Shown here: positions 34,795 through 44,795 of the stretch, one piece after another
Numbering within the stretch: position 1 is the stretch's first letter
Layout: every line of letters starts with the position of its first letter
Origin: Ophiura sarsii
Lineage: Eukaryota > Echinodermata > Ophiuroidea > Amphilepidida > Ophiuridae
Reading direction: 5' to 3'
Assembly (NCBI GenBank): GCA_035610835.1
Contig: CM069449.1
Span: 61,280,292-61,344,291, forward strand
Length of the DNA: 64,000 bases
Position numbers and translations under genes: made by a program
The notes under the pieces: model-generated
Database searches by the model: none
What the model saw: only the letters and a program-made list of their open reading frames with translations
What the model was told of the DNA's origin: nothing

Positions 34795-35085
34795 TGAGAC
34801 ACTCATCATATTATCATCATCCGTCGGCTGCAGAGCAGACGACTACAAGATTTCTCCATGCACGATGATCGGTGTAGCAAGTGCGGCAATCTGTTTTTCC
34901 TGGATTGCGCCTTCATTGTCCCCCAGTAATCATGGTAATTGTCTTACATATGTAAGTTATGAAGTGCGTGGTCGACTTGGTCTCCTTTTGCCATGCGTTG
35001 GTATGTATAGAGTATATCTTTTGGTAGGCTCTTCTTCTGGCAGCCGGGGGATGTGACCCAGGAATTTCAACTGCCGTAGCCTTAC
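34795..35085 (-). pseudogene. Non-LTR retrotransposon C-terminal fragment
   Basis: The minus strand reads RQLKFLGHIPRLPEEEPTKR, then YTLYIPTHGKRRPSRPRTS. After a stop, LLGDNEGAIQEKQIAALA follows. This is the conserved region just after the RT domain in many animal LINEs (LxFLGHxxRxPxxE..KR, HGKRRPGRPRTS). Two stops and a frame change mark it as dead. No RT core is found upstream, so it is a 5'-truncated fragment. Confidence 0.75.
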
Positions 35086-35665
35086 CAAATGAATAAGTGG
35101 CTCTTACTGCTTTCGTTTAAACATTCTGAAATGCTTTAGACATTTGAAAGGGAATGGTAATACCTCTAGGATGATTGTCACTTTTGGAACTGGGCCTACG
35201 ACCATTGAAATGACAATAACTCCACCCCGCAACATTGTATCTCAACAATCGAGGTGTCCAAATACGCAGAACAAAATTATGCACTGGGTTATTTGCTTCG
35301 ATTAATCCATACTTTTTCGGGCCGTTAATTATTGGCTCATTTTTAAGTGTCTCGATACTTTTTGTGATGAGTTTAATACTAATAATCATGTTTATCAAAC
35401 AAGCCATAAGATTTTTTTCTATCCATCTATAGATAGATAGATCATAATTCCATGATTCCTCTTGCCAATGAACCGACAGTGCCAATCTCGACCGACAGAC
35501 AGTCAATACCCCCCCCCCCCCCCCCCCCCCCCCTCTGGTTACGCCGCTTGGCTGGCAAAATAGTCAGTACGCATGGTAAGTTGTTTAGATCACCATTGGT
35601 ATGATCTTATCTATAAGATCTAATTAAAAGTGTATGCGACAGTGTCCCTCGCAAAAGCATGGGCG
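35086..35665. other. Non-coding, poly(C) 35510-35533
   Basis: No gene. A C run followed by CTCTGGTTACGCCGCTTGGC resembles a decayed hAT terminal (complement AGCGGCGTAACCAGAG). Confidence 0.4.
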
Positions 35666-36094
35666 CAGTAGCGTAGCCAGGGGGTGCAAGGGGGTGCAGA
35701 GTGCCCCCCCCCCCCCTGAAAAATAATTTGACCGGGAAATCGGGAAGGCAGTGGAAAATCGGGAAGGTAAAGAAAGGGAAAGAAAGGGAGAAAAGGAAGG
35801 AAAGGAAAGGGAAAAAAGGGAAGGAAACGGAAAAGGAAAGGAAAAGGCAGTAGCGTGCACAAAAGGGGAACTTTGGCGGGTCAAAAAAAAATTGTAGCAG
35901 GACTTTGGCTAAATAAAGAAAAATGTTATAGAGAAAACTGATGAAAACCCGGAGGATTGGCCAAAACTGTTGTGTGTTTTGTACTGCGCGACTTTTTGAG
36001 TGTGCGATTTTTGTTGGACCGTGCGATTTTTTTGGACCTCAACCCCCCCCCCCCCAACCGGGTCGAACTGGTGCTCACCGGGAAAAAATACCTT

Positions 36095-36126
<32 letters not shown>

Positions 36127-36152
36127 GACAAGTGACCCTGGCTACGCTACTG
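35666..36152. mobile_element. 487-bp hAT-type MITE with 8-bp target duplication
   Basis: Ends CAGTAGCGTAGCCAGGG and its complement (right edge 36152) are flanked by CATGGGCG at 35658-35665 and 36153-36160. The 8-bp duplication and CAG.GGCG.A-type ends are typical of hAT elements. The interior contains a ~90-bp polypurine stretch (35770-35850) and two long C runs. No transposase. Confidence 0.9.
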
Positions 36153-36382
36153 CATGGGCGGGAGATGTATGGGGCTATCATCTTAAAACAGGGTAACATT
36201 CAAAAACTGTGGAAATCTAGATAATTGCCACACCTTTAAAGGGGCACTAAAAGATGTGTTGGAGGATGCGCCCTCAATTATGATAAAAACTGGGATTAGT
36301 ATATTTTTATAATTGTATTACATGTATGAACTTACACCTATAAGGATTAAGAAAAATCATGTACAAGAAAACGTCGATTCAA

Positions 36383-36412
36383 AAAATGCTCGTCCCGCGG
36401 GACGAGCATTTT
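36383..36412. repeat. Perfect 30-bp palindrome
   Basis: The left half 36383-36397 (AAAATGCTCGTCCCG) is followed without spacer by its exact complement. It is GC-rich at its centre in an AT-rich setting and is not part of any element end that I recognise. Confidence 0.9.
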
Positions 36413-36599
36413 ACGTCCGACAGTATCCCCCTGCAGTACGCGTGATACAAAACGCGAACCACATTTGCATAGAGGGCGTTTTTCAATAAATAGCGATGAT
36501 ATTGTTTTAATCAAGTTTTGCTGTGTTTTTGCTAGTAGAAACAACAGTAATGGCCATTTTTAATGTTCATCTTGAATTCTGAAGTAAATTTTTACTTTT

Positions 36600-36923
36600 C
36601 TTGGGCAACGTCTTGTTTAACATTTTCAACACCACTTAATGTGCCTTTAATACATGATAATAAGTCCAGTCTTTGTATTATTCATACAAAGTATATAGTC
36701 AGACTTATCTTGACGTACCGTTTTCGAGTTATACGCATGCTAAGGGCATGCACAATCATTAGCCTCCATGGAAAAGTGTGCAGGACCGAGAGTGTTATCC
36801 CTAAAAAAAATCAAAGATTGCAGCTTCAAATGTCAATTTTTACGCCGAGTGTATTAAAATGTTGTAACATTCACGTTTGTGATCAAACACTTGCGAAATA
36901 TTCTTGGGCAACGTCTTGTTTAC
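36600..36923. repeat. Pair of ~22-bp direct repeats 302 bp apart
   Basis: TTCTTGGGCAACGTCTTGTT occurs at about 36599 and 36901 in the same orientation. The intervening sequence has no clear gene. Confidence 0.6.
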
Positions 36924-38330
36924 ACATGTGAAGAGGTATAATCCGAGTATTAGGCCTATGTCGGGTGGGGGTTGGGGTTGGGGGGGGGGGTCTAAAATTA
37001 AAATCATTATTGAAAAAAACTGAGATTGTCGATCGTATGAAAAATATATGTATTGAAGGGATCAACACGAGGTGTATTCTACAGAATTAATGCAAATCCA
37101 GCCTTAAAAAGGAGAGCCAGGGGAAGCGATTTGGAGACCCGATGTACACATGTATTCCTACCTTATTAGGAAAAATGTCAAAGGTTACCACATATAGGTC
37201 TTTATCGTCATTAGGCATCACATTAAGTCAGTTTGCTGTTATGTTCCCTCTAGTCTATAGCATTGTAGTAGTCATGGTAGTGGTATTGCCAAATAGACAA
37301 AGGTGAATAAGGTCCATCCAAATGGGATCAGAAAATAAATGCACATGCCTACCCAATTATCCTGATAATGAAACCAAATATGAATGATTGAAATCATTTT
37401 CATCAAAATCGAAGCATTATTTCACATTTGACCTATGTAGTGAACGTTGACCTTTTTGCTTATCAGATTGAAGATAGGTCAAACTATACTTTTCCGAAAC
37501 CTATTTTTTGAATTTTACCCCTGTATTAATGCTTCCGCCCAACTTTCGTAAGGGATAACCAATGACATTGTCAACCCTTTTAGAGGACAAATCAATTGAT
37601 GAATGAACCTTACAGCTCTTCACGACTGGTCAGGGTTACCGGATTTGACCCAAATGATTGAAGCAGGGTTGAAGTGTACATTACATCTTTTTGCAACTGA
37701 TGACGTAAATAAATGGGCACCGTAATCTTCCATCACCACACTGGCGCCGTCAACCAAAAAAATCTACCAATGATATTCAGAATTACATTATTATAGTTGG
37801 TGATGGTCCCGGTATTAATTGGAAAACCCTTGCTATACTCTATTTTGCTTCCTGGACAGTGGCGTAACTTATCAGGCGCAGCTTCTTACGCACGCGTATG
37901 TATCAAGGTCACAGGCACGCGATTTTGGCCACACGCACGCGGCCCTCATGTGCATGAACAGTATGTTTATGTAAACCTCGCTGCTGATGCTTGTTGCCTT
38001 CAGGAGCGCTCGCGTCCATCTGTGCATCACTTGTTGTAAGAATATGAAGCAGGCTTTGCCAATTTGGAGCTGATCAAACTATAGTTCCATTACAACTTGT
38101 TTGATGCATGGGTCCTCGAGGTCCCGTTGCCCAATATACAGAGAGTATTAACTCGTCAAAAATGTGGTCTTATTTGACAAATTAAAAACTTGTCATAAGA
38201 AATGGCAGGTTTGTGATTCAAGAAATATTTTGTAATGGTACACATTTATTTGTGATGCTAAAAGAACAATTTAGAGTGTTTCTAGTTAATTTTCATCGTA
38301 ACAACCATTTCCTTGACTGAAATATATTTA
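36924..38330. other. No gene seen
   Basis: Non-coding; a G run at 36978-36990. An 80-codon frame at 37797-38039 has no recognisable motif. Confidence 0.45.
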
Positions 38331-38520
38331 ACTTTTAATGACAAATTAACAAATGACAATTGAAATAACAAATTAAATGACTAATTATCAATGAAATAAC
38401 AAATTAAGATTAGTCATTTTAATTTGTCATTCACATTAAATAATGACGAATTATTGAGTAAAATTATTCTTTTAATTTGTCATTTAATTTGTCATTCATC
38501 CATTTGTCATTGAAAGTCAA
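38331..38520. repeat. AT-rich palindromic cluster (AATGACAAATTA)
   Basis: AACAAATTAA/ATGACAAATTA units on the left (38338-38406) and their complements TTAATTTGTCATT on the right (38417-38510) form an imperfect long hairpin of simple AT-rich repeats. Confidence 0.65.
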
Positions 38521-38749
38521 ATATTTATGAGTCGTGTAAATATTTGCTATGTTAAAAATACTACTAATTGGTAATATATCATTAAAATATAATTGTTTTG
38601 CGTTATAAACTATGTATGGGACATATAAGTGGGAATAACATTATCAAGCATTCCTGGGTTAACATTACCATTTGTCGGGCTCGAATTATACAAAACGATT
38701 ATTAGCCTTTAGATACATAAGCAGTCCATTGTTGAAATCTTCATGGCTA

Positions 38750-38989
38750 TTATTTGTCAATTTGGGAAACAAGTTTGTCTGTCTTTCCGAATTCATTTGA
38801 GCTTGGTATGTGAAAGTTCTCATAAGTACAATCCACTCCGTAATCAAATATGTCAATGATTGTCAACTGTTTCCCACAATGACTTTTTATGAAAATATGG
38901 TTGTTCATACTCGTAAGATAAATGTAGCGGAATGGACATTTCATCAGACATGCCAGAGACAATTGATATAAAACCAATATTGGTAACAT
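38750..38989 (-). CDS. Candidate small secreted protein
   Basis: A 79-codon frame starting at the ATG at 38989. It begins MLPILVLYQLSLACLMKC, a plausible signal peptide, followed by a short mature part with three Cys (CPFRYIYLT.., SHCGKQLTIIDIFDYGVDC). The GKxxTIxDxxDYGxxxC spacing is faintly like one strand pair of SUEL/rhamnose-binding lectin domains, but the domain would be incomplete. The frame is also open upstream of the ATG, so it could be an exon. No relatives elsewhere in the window. Coding status uncertain. Confidence 0.3.
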   Translation of the reverse strand: MLPILVLYQLSLACLMKCPFRYIYLTSMNNHIFIKSHCGKQLTIIDIFDYGVDCTYENFHIPSSNEFGKTDKLVSQIDK

Positions 38990-39019
38990 CCATTTCGTCT
39001 TGTTGGTGAACAAAAGCAA

Positions 39020-39622
39020 ATTATTGTTGGTGCAAATATTTGTGTTTGTTATAATTTCATTTGTATTTCACCTGCGCGAAGAGGGAAACTCTCTCTTTTA
39101 TTTTCCATTATATTCCCTTTTTTATGATTTATTTTTCCTACACTACCAATTTGTAAATAAAAGGTTCAAGTCACTGAAATCTTCTCTGTTATGTCATGGT
39201 TATATGCAGTAATGGGCTAAATACAATGCAAACAAAGTTTAGAATTCGTCCACAAGCGGCCTAATTTATCGTTGAAATGAAGAGTACGAATCACGTGCCA
39301 TATTGTCATGAAATAGAGATAACCATTGGATTGAAGGGCAGAATCTTAAACAAAACGTGAAAACATCGATGACGATAAATCACTTTATTAGCTTATCAAA
39401 CTAGGCAAAACCATAACTGCGTCGAAAATCACGAAATTGGTATTTCGTGTTGCATTTTAAATATGATCGCTCTGTATAACACTATAACCTCACCCTTATC
39501 TACAATATTTTTGATTTAATTTAATTTAATTCAGCCTGCGTGTATTTTCAGCGAGTCCCGAGCAATTTGCTTGAGTCAGATCCCATTAGATCCCACGTGT
39601 CTCCATACAGATCGACCATGTA
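39020..39622. other. No gene seen
   Basis: AT-rich non-coding sequence up to the mariner-like element. Confidence 0.4.
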
Positions 39623-40505
39623 CGAGGGTCATTCAATAAGTTATACCTCCTCCCTCATAACATCGCTAATATTAATGTCAACCTCATGACATTTGTCATG
39701 ATCATAGCTCCGAATCATAGCTACAAATTTGTAGTAAATGCTAATTGATATCTGTTTGACTTTTGTTATGCCGCGGTCAAAGCCAGCGAAAGATTTTGAA
39801 CAACGGGCACAGAAAATTACCTTAAAAATATACACATGTTTTTCGGGTGGTTTTTTCGTATTGTATAGTTAGATATAAGAGCAAGATTTAAATACTGAAA
39901 ATGGAAATGAATGAATGATATCTGCATATATTACAGTATTATCATATATAGATTAGATCAGCCACAATGATGCCTCGAATGTTAAATCTTTACCATAATA
40001 GTCACTATATGAGTTTTACTTATGTGCAACCTTCAGAATAGTCTATCAGGTAGTCAATGAAAGTCAAATATGACTTTTACAGGGTTCTCTATAGGGGGGG
40101 GGGGGGGGTGAGGGTAAACTGAATGGTTGTCCTGACCTGCATCTGATTAAATCAGAGGGCATATTTTTTCCAAACCAATCAGTAAACTTTATTGTTTACA
40201 GTCTGTTAAAGAGATATCTGACATTAAGAACGGTTATAATTGACCGGTAGGTATGTTTTGCCATTTACAATAGGCCAATTGAAAAGCACTTCGGCAATAT
40301 TTTGCTGTTTTTCATCCGTTTCCGTCACACTAAATCGAGGTTTGGTTCTCACTGCATGTCCGAAAAAGCACAACCAGTTCTCAGATCAATTTATATTGGA
40401 TTTGTAGCTGAGGTTCCAAGCTACAATCGTGTGATATTTGATAAGACTGGCTCATATAATAATAAAATTATGAGGTAGGAGATAGACCTTATTGAATGAC
40501 CCTCG
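39623..40505. mobile_element. Mariner-like element with CGAGGGTCATTC ends, copy 2
   Basis: CGAGGGTCATTCAATAAGTT on the left and AATGACCCTCG on the right, with TA on both sides (39621-39622, 40506-40507). Inverted relative to 24894-25932. It has a poly(G) tract at 40096-40108 and no open transposase. Confidence 0.85.
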
Positions 40506-40690
40506 TAGTAAACAAACAAACAAACTAACAAACACACCAACAACCAACAAACAAACAGTTGTAATCAAAATTATCCAACAATTCACAGCTATTAAATGAA
40601 AAAATCAAACATCACCAAATTCTTAAAAAAAGGAATGTCCTATTGGTATCATAATTATGTCATACGATTTTTTGGGATGATCAGGCCTTA

Positions 40691-41528
40691 GGGACCGTTC
40701 ATTATTTATGGTGGAGGGTGGAGGGGGGAGGGACAAATTTGAGACTCGTATGTTAAAATTACCTAACCCCCACTACAGCTGAAACTGAAAATTACATGAC
40801 CCCCCCCCCCCCCCCCCTGCTAACCAGTAGCTTTTTACACCCCCCTCCCTGAAAAAAAATCAACTTGTCACATACTTATGGGGCTGTCTTTACCATTGGA
40901 ATTTTGTTCATGGATACGTTGGCAAATTCTTTTTATTGTGTGAAATTAGTAATGGCGAGCGTAGCGAGCGGAAATTGTGTCATATTTATAAATTTTGGGT
41001 GGTTTTGTGAGTCTTTATAACCCGAACAAGTTAGCCTGCATTCTGAGCAGAAACGTATAATCCAGTAAAACGTTCTACTTTTGTGAGCATTGGTGTAAAG
41101 CTGAGATGAGGTGAAAAGAATGCAATAAATTACACTTTTTTAAATCATAAAATTGGATTTTGTTACATTATACACCCCGTGGCTCTAATTTCTCGACCGT
41201 TGATGATTACATAGATGTTTTTCCACCATATCGTCCGAGGCACAGAAAAGATTTGCTGCCCAGAAGTCGTCTCATAGTAACAGATTTTGAAGTCGATAGG
41301 TTTTAATAAAATATGCACGAAGCGCAGAAAAAAATTGCATTTACACTCCAAAATAGCCTCTAAAATCACCCTAATCACCACCATCTATATAGTTTTTAAA
41401 AAGTTACACAACCCCCCCTAGTTACATAACCCCCCTATTTCAACATATGAAAGTTACATGACCCCCCCCCCCCCCCTATAGTTTACCCCCCCCCCCCCCC
41501 CCTTCCAGCATAAATAATGAACGGTCCC
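40691..41528. mobile_element. 838-bp Harbinger-type element, complete ends
   Basis: The TIR GGGACCGTTCATTATTTATG and its complement at 41509-41528 are flanked by TTA (40688-40690 and 41529-41531). C-rich runs near both ends. A truncated relative lies at 29947-30717. Non-autonomous. Confidence 0.9.
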
Positions 41529-41531
41529 TTA

Positions 41532-42094
41532 GTATCATAGAACAATATACTATAATGTGTCTTTCATTCATAATACAACGGAGGTTTTCATTTTTAATGT
41601 CAAAACATTGTTGTCTCAGCTGATAAAACGCTTCAGGTGTCATTCTCATTTTTGTCTGAATCCAATTCCAACTGGTGCTTTGGATATTCGCCTTGCAACC
41701 GCGAAACCCGTGAACCGCACAAATAATTTAGATACAAAATGATGATTCCACGCCCGGTATTTCAACGAAGCTGAAACAGATAATAATGTTGATGCATGAG
41801 TATGACCGTACTTGTACACGAAAATAAGAATATCGATTCAAGGACCATTGACTTGTTCATAATGGCACAATTGGCCTTGGGGTGTACAGCTTATTGTGGT
41901 CTCAATAATTCAATTTACGCAACGCTGAACAAGTAAAAGTAGTAGGCCTACATTCAAATTAAAAGCTCATTGAATTTGTCAGACAATCATTCCAAATAAA
42001 GTGAAAAGTTTTGTGTGGATCCACAAAGATTATGGGGGAACGATTAAAACAAAACCAACATTGCTAAATGTAATATGATACTAACGGAAAAAAT
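41532..42094. other. No gene seen
   Basis: Non-coding; a 61-codon frame at 41557-41742 has no recognisable motif. Confidence 0.4.
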
Positions 42095-42097
42095 AGG

Positions 42098-42171
42098 TTC
42101 CGGTGGGATTCGAACCACAGGCCTTCCTTACAAGTCGGATGCGCTACTGATTGAGCCAATGGCGCACTGTA
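42098..42171 (-). other. tRNA-like sequence (Thr-TGT-like), probably a pseudo-tRNA or SINE head
   Basis: The minus strand has an A box (TGGCTCAATCAGTAGCGC), a loop CTTGTAA with anticodon TGT, and a perfect B box (GGTTCGAATCC). The acceptor stem does not pair, the anticodon stem is poor, and the T stem lacks one G. I therefore do not call it a functional tRNA gene. Confidence 0.55.
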
Positions 42172-42204
42172 TAACAATATGACAACAGAAATACATTGAA
42201 GGCA

Positions 42205-42425
42205 ATACATTGGAGGCAATGTTTCATCCGAGTCATATTATCAGAAGCCTTGGTAGTTCCCCCAACATTGATTGATGGGGGGTGGGGAAGGATATAAGAA
42301 AGGGGGAGACTTTTGCTTTCTATTAAACAGTGCTATGTCCCAAGTCTGATCTCAATTGCGAGCACAGGATAGTTGTAATAAGTTGAGTCAAGTGTGCCAA
42401 CTATTATTTTCCTTGATTGTCTGAG
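42205..42425. repeat. ~215-bp direct repeat D, left copy
   Basis: Near-identical to 44575-44795, from ATCCGAGTCATATTATCAG to TTTTCCTTGATTGT. It contains TATATAAGAAAGGGGGAGAC, a TATA-like box. The two copies bracket the palindromic element 42395-44530, in the manner of terminal direct repeats. Confidence 0.8.
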
Positions 42426-43317
42426 CGAAATCCTAAATTCACCATCTGGGATTGTTTTTTGGCTATAACTTTAGAACTAAATGCCCAATGCTAATGAGGT
42501 TTAGCACAATTATTGTAGGGTATATTGTCAACATTCCCTAAAATTTACAAGTATCAATTACGTCATTTAGGGATTGGTCAGTCAATACTCAGGCAACATA
42601 TACGTCAAAACATGTTATTTTTATAATTTATTTTTCATGTCAAACAAAATGTTGAAGAACAATAAGAGTTCGTATACGTATCAATTGATTTCTAATCAAC
42701 ATTTGATAGACGGCATATAAAGTCAGACAAAAGTGTATTAGGGACTGGCCATTAATTACTAAGGCTGTCTCTGTACATTAAATGTGTGCGGACTATAGGT
42801 CTATAATAGGCCTTGCAATTTTTATAGTTCATGCAAACATTACTATCTTCAGAAGATAGCAATTAATGACACAATGCCATGTTATGTTCCTAGCATTAAA
42901 ATAAATAATCATGGAAAATAATCATAATAACATTTATTTACAAAATAAATAAAGCCACATAAACAGAATGGCTAATACAAACAAAGATAGAAGAACGAAA
43001 AGTCACTTTGTGTATTAGGGACTGGTCATTATTTACTAACGCTGTCTCTGTATGTTAATTGTGTGCGACTATAGGTGTATAATAGGCCTTGCCATTGTTA
43101 TAGTTCATACAAACATTACTATCTTCAGAAGATGACACGTTATGTTCTTAGCATTTAAATATGAAATTATGGAAAATAAATAAAGTCACATATATCAAAT
43201 AATGCGCCATGAAGACAAAACTCTAAGATAACGTGCCGATTATTTAAAAAATGGACTTTATGATCGTTTAGAAATAAGCTTAGAAGCACACACAAGAAGA
43301 AGAAAAATAGAAGCTTG

Positions 43318-43386
43318 GGCAAGGATTCGAACCTGGGGCCGCGGCGTGGAAGTCTCATATGTTAACCACTACACCAACCGGGCGTG
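43318..43386 (-). other. tRNA-like Pol III box pair, left arm
   Basis: The minus strand reads GCCCGGTTGGTGTAGTGG (A box) and GGTTCGAATCCTTG (B box) about 35 bp apart. Stems are degenerate. It is inverted relative to 43883-43955. Confidence 0.6.
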
Positions 43387-43882
43387 TATGCATGTTGTAA
43401 TTGAATTTTACGCTATCAATACACGTGCATTGTTATTGCAGCGGAGAATCATTGCAACGGTACACCATTACATCTCATCAAATTTCTCATTATTATGAAA
43501 TGCAAAACTTTTTTTTCTCAATGGATTAGTGTTTAGTGGACAATGTGAAACTCATAGGCTATCTTTTAGAAGAAATGAGTCGCATCTTCGGTATGTTTTA
43601 ACGGTTCGCCCCTGCTGAAATAAAACATATATGACTATAGATTTATTTTATTTCAGCAACGGTGAACCGTTGAAAGGTAGGTATGCGGTGCTTAATCTTT
43701 GCTTAAAAGGTCTATACGAACGGTATTTGTCCTCTAATCCCTTATCCATTGAAAAATCAGTTCTGTATTTCGTAACAATGACCCATTTGATGATTTCTTA
43801 TGGTGAACCGATGATATTGATTCACCATTGCGATGACAATATACGAGCATTGATAGCGTATAATTCAGTTATAATATGCACA

Positions 43883-43955
43883 CACGCCCGGTTGGTGTAG
43901 TGGATAACATATGAGACTTGCACCCCACTGCCCCGGGTTCGAATCCTTGTCTAAG
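43883..43955 (+). other. tRNA-like Pol III box pair, right arm
   Basis: The plus strand carries GCCCGGTTGGTGTAGTGG (A box) and GGGTTCGAATCCTTG (B box), the mirror image of the block at 43318-43386. Likely a tRNA-derived SINE head captured in the foldback arm. Confidence 0.6.
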
Positions 43956-44574
43956 CTTCTATTCGATAAATATTTATTTGTTTTAATTAGCACTATCATT
44001 GTGTCTTCTATTTCTTGAATAATCATAATGTATTGATTTTGGTACCGAAAGAGTGCAGATGTACTCATTCTTTTATATGGGCGTAATGGCTTGACAACTT
44101 TGATTTATTGTCTAAACAAAACAGGCATATTTCATGTTGGGTCCTTATTTTTAGGTTATATAGACACTGGTATTAAGATATATAGATATAGATACTGGTC
44201 TTGAGATATATAAACGACAGAAAGATGTTTTCTCAACGTTTAGCTGATGATATATGAGGTCGAGCATCCATCTGAATTTAAATAACTGGTCATGTCTATA
44301 GTTTCACTGCCATTTTTAGTGAAAAATATACCTCCGTATTTAAAAGTGACCGGTCCCTAAAAGTACGTTGATGCATAATATTTAAACACGTGACCAATGT
44401 TATAACCTACCTGTCCTCTAAATCTGGTGAAGAAATCTTTGTTTAATCTCATGTTATAGCCAAAAGACTTAACACAGATGATTTTTTTAGCAAATGACTC
44501 AGACAATCAAGGAAAAAAAGGTTGGCACACTTTGTCCTAATTACGGGAAAAAACCCGCCCCTTTCCCCGGAAGC

Positions 44575-44795
44575 AATGTTGATCCGAGTCATATTATCAG
44601 AAGCCTTGGTAGTTCCCCCAACATTGATTGATGGGGGGGGGGGGGGGGGGGGGAGGGTGGGGAAGTATATAAGAAAGGGGAGACTTGCTTTCTATTAAAC
44701 AGTGCTATGTCCCAAGTCTGATCTCAATTGCGAGCACAGGGATACTTGTAATAAGTTGCGTCAAGTGTGCCAACTATTATTTTCCTTGATTGTAG
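44575..44795. repeat. ~215-bp direct repeat D, right copy
   Basis: Pairs with 42205-42425. It has an expanded G run (44632-44653). It ends abruptly at CTTGATTGT, where the inverted-duplicated segment begins. Confidence 0.8.

Larger units (their letters stand above)
42395..44530. mobile_element. Palindromic (foldback) element with internal tRNA-like arms
   Basis: The left edge TGTGCCAACTATTATTTTCCT (about 42395) is inverted at about 44530. The arms also share TTTTGGCTATAAC, TATTAGGGACTGG (42738 and 43013) versus CCGGTCCCTAA (44352), and a tRNA-like block in each arm. No transposase frame. The internal block 42738-42900 is repeated at 43013-43160, so the structure is composite. Confidence 0.6.

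Noticed and set aside
34694..35056. 120-codon plus-strand ORF as a secreted protein
   Set aside because: It is the antisense of a LINE C-terminal fragment.
35620..35884. Phe/Pro-rich ORFs on the minus strand
   Set aside because: Product of a polypurine tract inside a hAT-type MITE.
42098..42171. Functional tRNA-Thr gene
   Set aside because: A and B boxes and a TGT loop are present, but acceptor and anticodon stems do not pair and the T stem lacks a base.
42205..44795. LTR retrotransposon with 215-bp LTRs
   Set aside because: No TG..CA termini, no primer-binding site and no coding sequence; the interior is palindromic. Kept only as a direct-repeat feature.
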